Assembly (NCBI GenBank): GCA_902475435.1
Contig: CABRZL010000095.1
Span: forward strand, 1 to 7,220
DNA: 7,220 nucleotides
Origin: an uncultured Eubacteriales bacterium
GTDB lineage: Bacteria > Bacillota > Clostridia > Oscillospirales > Oscillospiraceae
Direction: 5' to 3'
A program made the translations under genes and the position numbers. Shown here in pieces: positions 1 through 5,763 of this stretch (position 1 is its first letter; every line of letters starts with the position of its first letter). The notes below the pieces were generated by a model that saw only the letters and a program-made list of their open reading frames with translations, was not told where the DNA came from and searched no databases.

Positions 1-63
1 TTCCATAACAGCATTTCGTCCTTCCAGTATATTCTGATTTGGTGTATCTACAAATTTTTGCAT
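1..63 (-). CDS. rlmB: TrmH/SpoU-family RNA 2'-O-methyltransferase, N-terminal fragment (probable RlmB)
   Basis: This is the first 21 codons of a minus-strand gene that leaves the window at its left edge. The start is ATG at 63-61, preceded on the minus strand by GGAGG (72-68) four bases away. The peptide begins MQKFVDTPNQ and continues NILEGRNAVME. The ILEGRNAV block is characteristic of the N-terminal substrate-binding domain of RlmB-type 23S rRNA (guanosine-2'-O)-methyltransferases, which methylate the peptidyl-transferase-region guanosine 2251 (E. coli numbering). The catalytic SPOUT domain lies outside the window, so the assignment rests on this short block alone. Another TrmH-family paralogue is possible. 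It is divergent from ftsH and has its own promoter. Confidence 0.62.
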   Translation of the reverse strand, partial: MQKFVDTPNQNILEGRNAVME

Positions 64-98
64 AGTACCTCCAATTTTATGTTTACTTATATCAATTT

Positions 99-128
99 AT
101 TATATCATGAAATGGCACAATAGAGCAA
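99..128 (-). promoter_or_regulatory. Extended -10 promoter of the rlmB-like gene
   Basis: On the minus strand a perfect TATAAT (104-99) is preceded directly by TGA (107-105), giving a TGn extended -10. A weak -35 (TTGCTC, 128-123) lies 18 bases upstream. The predicted start site is near 92, about 30 nt before the ATG. The -10 is strong by sequence; the -35 assignment is tentative. Confidence 0.6.
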
Positions 129-234
129 TAATAAAATCAATGCAAAATTCCTCATAAAAGTTTCGGCACACACAAGAAATGTTGCAAATGCTTACGTTAA
201 CAGAAAGTTTACCAATCCGAACTAGCGTTCCCTG

Positions 235-263
235 TTGTTTTCACGGGAATTCTGTGGTATATT
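235..263 (+). promoter_or_regulatory. Sigma-A-type promoter of ftsH with extended -10
   Basis: The -35 candidate TTGTTT (235-240) and -10 TATATT (258-263) are separated by 17 bases. The -10 is preceded by TGG (255-257), an extended -10 element. The predicted transcription start is near 270, which leaves a leader of about 50 nt before the GTG at 319. I saw no CIRCE or CtsR-type heat-shock operator around it. Confidence 0.6.
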
Positions 264-270
264 TTAAGAG

Positions 271-295
271 TCAGGATGCAGCTTTTGCAGCCTGA
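271..295 (+). promoter_or_regulatory. Stem-loop at the predicted 5' end of the ftsH mRNA
   Basis: TCAGG (271-275) pairs with CCTGA (291-295), and TGCA (277-280) pairs with TGCA (286-289) around the loop GCTTT. One A/G mismatch (276/290) interrupts the stem, giving 9 pairs in all. The stem begins within a base or two of the predicted transcription start (about 270) and ends 8 bases before the Shine-Dalgarno, so it leaves the ribosome site free. It is not followed by a T run, so it is not an obvious attenuator. A 5'-terminal mRNA-stabilising hairpin is the simplest reading, but this is inference. Confidence 0.45.
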
Positions 296-303
296 ATTGT
301 CTC

Positions 304-319
304 AAAGGAGGCGTTCATG
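304..319 (+). promoter_or_regulatory. Ribosome binding site that selects the GTG start of ftsH over an overlapping ATG-stop
   Basis: AAAGGAGG (304-311) is followed at 317 by ATG and immediately by TGA, so the ATG frame is a one-codon start-stop. GTG at 319, sharing the G of that ATG, opens the 647-codon ftsH frame at a 7-base spacing from the Shine-Dalgarno. The GTG must therefore be the functional start, with a competing ATG two bases upstream. Confidence 0.7.
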
Positions 320-2262
320 TGAACACACCCAACAACCGTGATTCAAAGCGATCATCGGTCAACAATGATAATAAAGGGAATCAAAACAAACCAAAATTTA
401 ACACCATTCTTCCTATTGCTGTACTAGCAGTAGTTTTCGTTTTACTCATCAATTTCCTCTACAGCAACTATGCCGCTTCGAGAATGGAAGAAATCAAATA
501 TAACGAATTTATAGAGATGCTGGAAAATGGTGAAATTCAGGAAGTTGAGATTCAGAGCGATCGCATTCTCATTCAAACAAAAGAACAGGCCGGCAAACCT
601 GAGGCGGAACAGCAAATCCTTTATACAGGCCTCGTGCCAGACGATGAGCTTGTCCCTCTGCTCAAACAATACGATGTAGAATTTTACAGTAAAATAGTGG
701 ATGAAGTTTCTCCTCTAATCTCCATTTTGCTTTCTTACGTCATTCCCTTTGCCGCCATTTATCTTCTGTTCAGCTTTTTAATGCGGAACATAAGCGGAAA
801 AATGGGCGGAAGTATGTCCATCGGTCAGAGCAAAGCAAAAGTCTATATGGAAAAGGAAACCGGCGTAACTTTTGCAGATGTTGCCGGTCAGGACGAAGCC
901 AAAGAGTCCTTACAGGAAATTATTGACTTTTTGCATAATCCACAAAAATACGCTGCCATCGGCGCTAAAATCCCCAAAGGCGCGTTGTTGGTCGGCTCCC
1001 CTGGTACAGGCAAAACACTGTTGGCAAAGGCGGTTGCCGGTGAGGCTGGCGTTCCTTTCTTCTTTATTTCCGGTTCCGATTTTGTGGAAATGTTCGTAGG
1101 CGTCGGCGCCAGCCGTGTTAGAGATCTGTTTCAGCAAGCCGCGAAACAAGCGCCAGCAATTATTTTTATTGATGAAATTGATGCAATCGGTAAAAGCCGG
1201 GATAATCGTCTTGGCAGTAACGACGAGAGAGAACAGACGCTGAATCAGCTGCTATCTGAAATCGACGGCTTTGATTCCTCTAAGGGCGTTGTGATTCTTG
1301 CTGCAACAAACCGTCCTGAGATCCTTGACAAGGCATTGCTCCGCGCCGGACGTTTTGATCGTCGTATTATTGTGGACAAGCCAAACCTTGCCGGTCGTCT
1401 CCAAACGCTCAAGGTGCATACAAAAAATATCAAGCTTACAGAAGACGTGGATCTGAACCGTATTGCGCAAGTCACTGCCGGCGCTGTGGGCGCAGATCTC
1501 GCAAACCTGGTTAACGAGGCCGCTCTAAGAGCGGTTCGGATGGGCCGTCAGGCCGTAAATCAGGAAGATCTTTTGGTCTCTTTCGAAGTCGTTATTGCAG
1601 GCACAGAGAAAAAGGGTACAGTCCTCACTGACATGGAAAAGCGGATTGTTTCTTATCACGAGGTCGGTCACGCCCTTGTTGCGGCGCTGCAAAAGCATAC
1701 CGCTCCGGTACAAAAAATTACGATTGTTCCTCATACTTCCGGCGCATTGGGATATACACTGCAAATGGAAGAAGAAGAAAAGTTCCTGAATTCTAAGGAC
1801 GAACTAATTGCGGAGCTAAAAACGCTGTTGGCCGGACGCGCTGCAGAAGAAGTTGTTTTTGGCACACAAACAACGGGAGCAGCTAACGATATCGAGAAAG
1901 CTACAGATTTGGCACGCCGCATGATTATGCAGTTTGGCATGAGCAAGAAATTTGGTCTTATGGCTTTAGTGACGTCCCAAAGCCAGTATCTCGGCGGACA
2001 AAACGCGCTCAATTGTGCGGAATCCACCGCAGCAGAAGCAGATTCTGAGGTTCGTGAACTATTGCAGTCTTGCTATAACGCCGCTATGGATTTGCTTCGT
2101 AAAAACAGAGAAGTACTTGATGAAATTGCCCTGTTTTTGTTGAGCAAAGAAACCATTACAGGCGACGAATTTATGGCTTTTTTGAAAAAGCCTGAGGAAC
2201 TGGCAGAGTCATCTTCTGCAACCACTGCGGACAGTTTCTCCGGCCCGGAAACATCTGTATAA
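319..2262 (+). CDS. ftsH: ATP-dependent zinc metalloprotease FtsH (divergent clostridial-type paralogue)
   Basis: This membrane-anchored AAA+ protease forms a hexamer that extracts and degrades misfolded membrane proteins and selected regulators. The 647 residues include a basic, Asn-rich cytoplasmic head (1-28), a first membrane helix (about 29-49), a short extracytoplasmic domain, a second helix (about 131-155), an AAA+ domain and an M41 protease domain. Visible motifs are Walker A GSPGTGKT (226-233), pore loop MFVG (258-261), Walker B IIFIDEID (281-288), the second region of homology with arginine fingers R345 and R348, the zinc motif HEVGH (447-451) and the likely third ligand D524 in TTGAANDIEKAT. 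Length is normal. Three usually conserved positions differ from the common consensus: GSPGTGKT for GPPGTGKT, LLRAGRFDR for LLRPGRFDR and HEVGH for HEAGH. No catalytic residue is lost. This pattern suggests a second, divergent FtsH rather than the main housekeeping copy, which would lie elsewhere; that is inference. It has its own promoter and is divergent from the rlmB-like gene. Confidence 0.96.
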   Translation: MNTPNNRDSKRSSVNNDNKGNQNKPKFNTILPIAVLAVVFVLLINFLYSNYAASRMEEIKYNEFIEMLENGEIQEVEIQSDRILIQTKEQAGKPEAEQQILYTGLVPDDELVPLLKQYDVEFYSKIVDEVSPLISILLSYVIPFAAIYLLFSFLMRNISGKMGGSMSIGQSKAKVYMEKETGVTFADVAGQDEAKESLQEIIDFLHNPQKYAAIGAKIPKGALLVGSPGTGKTLLAKAVAGEAGVPFFFISGSDFVEMFVGVGASRVRDLFQQAAKQAPAIIFIDEIDAIGKSRDNRLGSNDEREQTLNQLLSEIDGFDSSKGVVILAATNRPEILDKALLRAGRFDRRIIVDKPNLAGRLQTLKVHTKNIKLTEDVDLNRIAQVTAGAVGADLANLVNEAALRAVRMGRQAVNQEDLLVSFEVVIAGTEKKGTVLTDMEKRIVSYHEVGHALVAALQKHTAPVQKITIVPHTSGALGYTLQMEEEEKFLNSKDELIAELKTLLAGRAAEEVVFGTQTTGAANDIEKATDLARRMIMQFGMSKKFGLMALVTSQSQYLGGQNALNCAESTAAEADSEVRELLQSCYNAAMDLLRKNREVLDEIALFLLSKETITGDEFMAFLKKPEELAESSSATTADSFSGPETSV

Positions 2263-2275
2263 ACACACGCTGAAA

Positions 2276-2305
2276 AGACCGATGTGGTTTATTCCACATC
2301 GGTCT
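2276..2305 (+). terminator. Perfect 12-bp hairpin after ftsH, probable terminator without a clear U tract
   Basis: AGACCGATGTGG (2276-2287) and CCACATCGGTCT (2294-2305) form a perfect stem around the loop TTTATT. It begins 13 bases after the ftsH stop. The downstream sequence AAATTGTATA lacks a true U run on the plus strand. The minus-strand side has only four T residues at the stem base. The stem is strong enough to be a weak or bidirectional terminator, or a 3' mRNA-protecting hairpin. Confidence 0.6.
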
Positions 2306-2352
2306 AAATTGTATATACGACTTTGTCATACATATCTTTTTTCATCGTTTTC

Positions 2353-2361
2353 TGATATAAT
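2353..2361 (+). promoter_or_regulatory. Extended -10 promoter of the ferredoxin-nitroreductase gene
   Basis: TGA (2353-2355) directly precedes a perfect TATAAT (2356-2361). No good -35 sits at 16-18 bases; the nearest hexamer, TTGTCA at 2323-2328, is 27 bases away and too far. The predicted start is near 2368, giving a leader of about 25 nt. The gene is therefore probably transcribed separately from ftsH. Confidence 0.6.
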
Positions 2362-2392
2362 GATACCAAAATACAAACGGAGGATTTTTATT

Positions 2393-3208
2393 ATGATTCA
2401 AATCGATTGTTCCCGTTGTATCGGCTGTAAAACGTGCATCAAGGATTGTTTCCCCGGGGCATTAACACTGCTGGAAAACGTCGCAACCTTATCTTCACCG
2501 GACAGCTGCATTGGCTGTGGGCACTGTATCGCTGTCTGTCCCAGGGACGCGGTTTCCGACGACAGTCTGCAGATGGACGATATCATGGCCGTAAAACAAA
2601 ATCCTGTCAATAGCGATAATATGCTGGCACTAATGCGTGCTCGTCGTTCCTGTCGTCATTACAAAAAAGACACTGTCCCAGAACCAGTATGGCGGCTTTT
2701 GATTGAAGCGTCCCGTGCATGTCCTACAGCAAAAAATCTGCAAGGAACAAGATATATTGTTGTCACCAAACAAATTCCAAAATTGCTGGACTGCGCTTTA
2801 TCCACCCTTAGGAAACTTGGTGAGGCACAGCTTTCAGCAGCAAAGGATCCGAATGAAATCAGACGCGCCAAAAATTTTATTCGATGGAACAAGCTCCATC
2901 GAGAAGACAAAGATTTTGACCCCTTATTTTTCCATGCACCAATGCTGTTGCTCTTTGTTGCAACCGCAGAAACTGCTTGCGATGCCGCATCCGGTGCCGC
3001 TTATGCCGAGTTAATGGCTGCTTCCCTGGGTCTTGGCTGCCTCTACAGTGGTTATTTTACCGCTTGCATTGCAAATAGTCCAGAACTCAAATCGATATTA
3101 AACTTAAGCGAAGCAGAACAAGCGATTCGCTGCTTAGTTGTAGGCTACCCGGATATTACATTCAGGAAAACCGATCCAAGAAAAACGCCACAAATCACCA
3201 TGCTATAA
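2393..3208 (+). CDS. Ferredoxin-nitroreductase fusion protein (2x[4Fe-4S] plus FMN nitroreductase domain)
   Basis: This is a 271-residue cytoplasmic flavoprotein. Residues 1-52 hold two CxxCxxCxxxC cluster motifs (C9, C12, C15, C19 and C39, C42, C45, C49), as in bacterial ferredoxins. From about residue 78 a nitroreductase fold begins with the FMN-binding segment RRSCRHY (84-90), and typical late motifs GCLYSGYF (215-222) and LVVGYPD (248-254) follow. Fused ferredoxin-nitroreductases are common in anaerobic Firmicutes and probably take electrons through the clusters onto FMN. The physiological acceptor is unknown; nitroaromatic, quinone or flavin reduction are the family's usual activities. 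The start is ATG 2393 because GGAGG (2379-2383) lies 9 bases upstream and a promoter is just before it. An in-frame ATG at 2282 lies inside the ftsH 3' hairpin and upstream of that promoter, so it is rejected. An extra cysteine, C6, precedes the first motif in the same spacing. The gene converges on the M23 gene. Confidence 0.9.
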   Translation: MIQIDCSRCIGCKTCIKDCFPGALTLLENVATLSSPDSCIGCGHCIAVCPRDAVSDDSLQMDDIMAVKQNPVNSDNMLALMRARRSCRHYKKDTVPEPVWRLLIEASRACPTAKNLQGTRYIVVTKQIPKLLDCALSTLRKLGEAQLSAAKDPNEIRRAKNFIRWNKLHREDKDFDPLFFHAPMLLLFVATAETACDAASGAAYAELMAASLGLGCLYSGYFTACIANSPELKSILNLSEAEQAIRCLVVGYPDITFRKTDPRKTPQITML

Positions 3209-3239
3209 TAATCACAGCTTTCGATCAACCGATGATATG

Positions 3240-4208
3240 TCAATTTTCTCCGGGTATTGATTCTTGATCCAGATCGATATACTCATAGGCTCGATGATAA
3301 GCTCCTGTCTCCTCATCTTTGACAACTGTGACACGATGATCCTTAAGCAGTTCTACGATATTATAGGCATCGATCCAGATCTCATTGTTGCTTTCTTTTT
3401 GACTTTCATCAAATATCAGTTCAATCCCAAAGTGTAAATGTACCACTTCGATATTGTTTGTGTTTTCCTTATCAGAGTATCCAGTTCTCCCCATAAACCC
3501 TATAATATCTCCTGCCTGAACCACATCGCCTTCTTGCAGCCCTGGTGCATATGGTGCGTCTTTTTTGAGATGCGCATAATAATAATACCGCTTTTGATCA
3601 AAAGATCGAATTCCAACTCTCCAACCGCCATAGCGATTCCACCCCAAGGCTTCCACTGTACCGCCTTCTACCGCTGCTATGGGCGTTCCCAATGAACCCA
3701 TCAAATCATTGCCCAGATGTTTCCGTGCATAGCCAAAACTTCGTGCATTTCCAAAGTCTTGACAATGCGAAAATCCCCATCCGGCAGCAATCGGGCAAAA
3801 GGCTTTCAAACCATACTCCGTCTTCCATGTTCCCCCAGGCGCACGTATGGCGTAGCTTCCCAACAGGCCGCCCAATACCGCGTCATATGCCTCATAATAG
3901 TAATCATAATATTTTTTCTGTTGCCCTAATATATCTGAAACCGATTGCCCCGAGCGGAGGGATTCTGCCGCCTGCTGGACCTGCGTCACCGTCACATTCC
4001 CGCCCCCACGCCGTGTTGCCGCCAACGCCAGGATTTCAATCCAGTCCAACTCTGGTTCCTGCCCTTGGGAATCAATATCTATCTGCATTGCGGTTTTTAA
4101 TGCAGAAACCGGCACATCAAAATCAACCCATTTAATATAGTCCTCCGCCGATACCGGTAACATTAAAAAACATACGCATAAGAAACAAGCAAGTCCTCTG
4201 CGAATCAT
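3240..4208 (-). CDS. Secreted M23-family (LytM-type) zinc metallopeptidase
   Basis: The 322-residue exported protein probably cleaves peptidoglycan cross-bridges or stem peptides outside the membrane. The N-terminus MIRRGLACFLCVCFLML followed by PVSA-ED is a signal peptide with likely cleavage after residue 21. The M23 domain spans roughly residues 138-270 and keeps all expected zinc/catalytic residues: HLGND (H164, D168), the AHL histidine H213, and HLH (H257, H259). The preceding stretch (about 22-137) includes a Tyr-rich segment around 97-120 and is not a domain I can name. The start was set at ATG 4208-4206 because GAGGTGAT (4220-4213) lies at ideal distance. A longer reading from TTG at 4280 would begin inside the upstream gene's terminator and block the signal peptide. 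It sits downstream of a sigma/anti-sigma pair but beyond their terminator, so it is probably transcribed separately. Its role in the cell (division, lysis, sporulation) cannot be told from the sequence. Confidence 0.9.
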   Translation of the reverse strand: MIRRGLACFLCVCFLMLPVSAEDYIKWVDFDVPVSALKTAMQIDIDSQGQEPELDWIEILALAATRRGGGNVTVTQVQQAAESLRSGQSVSDILGQQKKYYDYYYEAYDAVLGGLLGSYAIRAPGGTWKTEYGLKAFCPIAAGWGFSHCQDFGNARSFGYARKHLGNDLMGSLGTPIAAVEGGTVEALGWNRYGGWRVGIRSFDQKRYYYYAHLKKDAPYAPGLQEGDVVQAGDIIGFMGRTGYSDKENTNNIEVVHLHFGIELIFDESQKESNNEIWIDAYNIVELLKDHRVTVVKDEETGAYHRAYEYIDLDQESIPGEN

Positions 4209-4220
4209 TCCAATCACCTC

Positions 4221-4243
4221 ATGGCATAGTTTATGCCATTTTA
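4221..4243 (-). promoter_or_regulatory. Operator-like inverted repeat and weak -10 in front of the M23 gene
   Basis: The plus strand shows ATGGCATA (4221-4228), a GTT spacer, and TATGCCAT (4232-4239): a perfect 8-bp inverted repeat. On the minus strand it ends directly against the Shine-Dalgarno GAGGTGAT (4220-4213). A -10-like TAAAAT (4243-4238) overlaps its upstream end, with no convincing -35; the matching region is the T tract of the upstream terminator. The repeat could be a repressor operator across the start site, or, if transcribed, a hairpin beside the ribosome site. The repeat itself is certain; its role is inference. Confidence 0.45.
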
Positions 4244-4258
4244 AATCGTTTATCTTGG

Positions 4259-4295
4259 AAAAAATACGAAACGGAGACAACCCCGTCTCCGTTTC
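4259..4295 (-). terminator. Intrinsic terminator of the dus-sigma-anti-sigma operon
   Basis: On the minus strand GAAACGGAGAC (4295-4285) pairs with GTCTCCGTTTC (4278-4268) around a six-base loop, an 11-bp perfect stem. It is followed by GTATTTTTT (4267-4259), a good U tract. The stem begins only four bases after the anti-sigma stop codon. This separates the M23 gene from the operon. Confidence 0.88.
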
Positions 4296-4299
4296 AACA

Positions 4300-5157
4300 T
4301 TATTCTATTACAAGCCATGCTTGATTTGATTCACTTCCAATCCGGAAAGATTTTGAAACATTTAAGGTTCCATTTTCAATCAATTCCTGAACCATTTCTA
4401 ACTGTACTCCATATATGGCTAAATCATCTGTAATATTTACAATCTCATAATCTCCAAAATATGTTTCAAGCTCAGTCTGGCCTATCCCGGACACAACAAA
4501 AAATTGTCCTGCATAGCCCGCTTCTTCAATCTGCCCCTGTAATGTGCTTTCACTATTACCATCTAAAACAGTCCCCGCCTGTATGGTTCCGCCGCTACTA
4601 TAGACATCTTCAGGACCATTTGTGACAGATTCCGATGCAACATCCGTATTTTCCGGCGCTTCCAATACTGGTTCTTCTTCCTGTACCTCCGGAACTGTTT
4701 CTGTGATTGCCTGTTGGTCAGCAATCTTCTCGCCGTCTCCACTACGAAATTCGGCAACTACTTCAGGGGCGGCTTCTTCCTCCGCAGCATATTCCGTTGA
4801 GGTAGATACCGTTCCGGCAGACTGATTCGAATAGCTTATCCCCAACTTTCCTACAACCAAAAGCAGAGCAGCCGCAACAGCCGCCACAATAGTAAACTTT
4901 CCACGTTTTATCCAATTTTTAGGGTGATAACGATGTTTTTCCTGATGGATGCTGTTCATAATCGCATGTGTCAAACCCTTTGGCGGCTCTTCCTGGATTT
5001 GGCGGATCCCGTTATCAATCGCTCTGTAGCAGTCGTATCGTGCTTTACATTCCGCACAGTTCATCAGATGGACATGCAAAACGGTTTCTTCCTGACCACT
5101 GATTTCGCCATCAATACTCCGCATCATCAAATCTACATACTTCTCACAGGACTTCAA
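4300..5157 (-). CDS. Zinc-binding anti-sigma factor, single-pass membrane protein with an unassigned extracytoplasmic domain
   Basis: The protein has 285 residues. The cytoplasmic N-terminus carries the ZAS/zf-HC2 signature HxxxCxxC (H30, C34, C37), which in this family binds zinc and holds an ECF sigma factor inactive. One membrane helix lies at about 88-104 (TIVAAVAAALLLVVGKLGI), with a basic cytoplasmic side. Outside is an acidic, Glu/Pro/Ser-rich linker (about 112-200) and then a compact C-terminal region (about 205-285) with alternating hydrophobic segments that I do not recognise. The start is TTG at 5157-5155. It shares TTGA with the sigma stop codon, has AAGGGGG upstream, and keeps C4 and the helix before H30. 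No in-frame ATG lies nearby upstream, and the Met pair at residues 11-12 would cut the domain. Overlap with the sigma gene supports partnership and balanced expression. The signal sensed is unknown. Confidence 0.87.
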   Translation of the reverse strand: MKSCEKYVDLMMRSIDGEISGQEETVLHVHLMNCAECKARYDCYRAIDNGIRQIQEEPPKGLTHAIMNSIHQEKHRYHPKNWIKRGKFTIVAAVAAALLLVVGKLGISYSNQSAGTVSTSTEYAAEEEAAPEVVAEFRSGDGEKIADQQAITETVPEVQEEEPVLEAPENTDVASESVTNGPEDVYSSGGTIQAGTVLDGNSESTLQGQIEEAGYAGQFFVVSGIGQTELETYFGDYEIVNITDDLAIYGVQLEMVQELIENGTLNVSKSFRIGSESNQAWLVIE

Positions 5158-5759
5158 TGCTGCATGCCCCCTTTCTTAGTCTTAGACGACGGATTTTCTG
5201 AAAAGTTCCCTGACAACATACTTCGCATTTTTTCCCGGGCACGAGCAATTCTGGATTTCACAGTCCCTGGATTTAAGTTTAAAGCTTGACCAATTTCGTC
5301 GTAACTCATATCTTCAATTGCACGAAGACTAAGCACCATACGATAGTCTACGGGCAAATTTTGTAAAGCTTCATAAACTGTTTGATGATTCTGCATTTCC
5401 TCCATAATATATGCAGGATCGAGTTTTTTATCTGCAACAGAGATCTCATACGGTATGCTTTCGTCATCCAACATTGTGAGCGAAACTGCCTGTCTCCGAC
5501 GTTGCTTGCGTAAATAGTCGATACAGGTATTGCTGGCTATTCGACAAAGCCAGGTAGAAAACTTACTGTCAAACTGAAACAATTCAATTGCATGCCATGC
5601 TTTTAAAAACGTCTCCTGCGTCAAGTCAAATGCGTTCTCCCGATCTCCTGTCATGCGAAGCGCAAGGTTATATATTTGCTTTTCATATGTTATAACCAGC
5701 TGTTCAAATGCCTCTTCATCCCCTTGACCAGCTCTTTCTATCAAACGTCGTTCTTCCAT
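5154..5759 (-). CDS. ECF-type RNA polymerase sigma factor (sigma-70 family)
   Basis: This 201-residue alternative sigma factor has only regions 2 and 4, the ECF layout. Region 2 (about 18-90) shows DLTQETFLKAW (45-55) for core polymerase binding and FSTWLCRIASNTCIDYLRKQ (67-86) for -10 recognition and melting. Region 4 (about 127-181) has LSLRAIEDMSYDEIGQAL followed by NLNPGTVKSRIARAREKM, a helix-turn-helix for the -35. The start is ATG 5759, with GAGGTGAT at ideal spacing; this Shine-Dalgarno contains the dus stop codon TGA (5766-5764), so the two genes are probably translationally coupled. The downstream gene encodes its likely anti-sigma factor and overlaps by four bases. The family resembles SigW/RpoE-type envelope-stress regulators, but the regulon cannot be named. 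I saw no obvious ECF-type autoregulated promoter just upstream; the nearest promoter is before dus. Confidence 0.93.
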   Translation of the reverse strand: MEERRLIERAGQGDEEAFEQLVITYEKQIYNLALRMTGDRENAFDLTQETFLKAWHAIELFQFDSKFSTWLCRIASNTCIDYLRKQRRRQAVSLTMLDDESIPYEISVADKKLDPAYIMEEMQNHQTVYEALQNLPVDYRMVLSLRAIEDMSYDEIGQALNLNPGTVKSRIARAREKMRSMLSGNFSENPSSKTKKGGMQH

Positions 5760-5763
5760 TCCA

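Noticed and set aside
120..235. Possible heat-shock operator (CIRCE or CtsR box) upstream of ftsH
   Set aside because: Neither the CIRCE arms nor GGTCAAA-type repeats are present; only short AT-rich similarities such as AAGTTT repeats occur.
2282..2392. Longer N-terminus for the nitroreductase, starting at ATG 2282
   Set aside because: This start lies inside the ftsH 3' hairpin and before the gene's own promoter. The ATG at 2393 has GGAGG at 9 bases and starts right at the ferredoxin domain.
3692..4135. 147-codon plus-strand frame opposite the M23 gene
   Set aside because: It is wholly antisense to a well-supported gene, has low-complexity Pro/Ser/His composition, and no ribosome site or motif. 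It is a shadow frame.
4209..4280. Longer N-terminus for the M23 peptidase from TTG 4280
   Set aside because: It begins inside the upstream terminator, has no ribosome site, and would bury the signal peptide.
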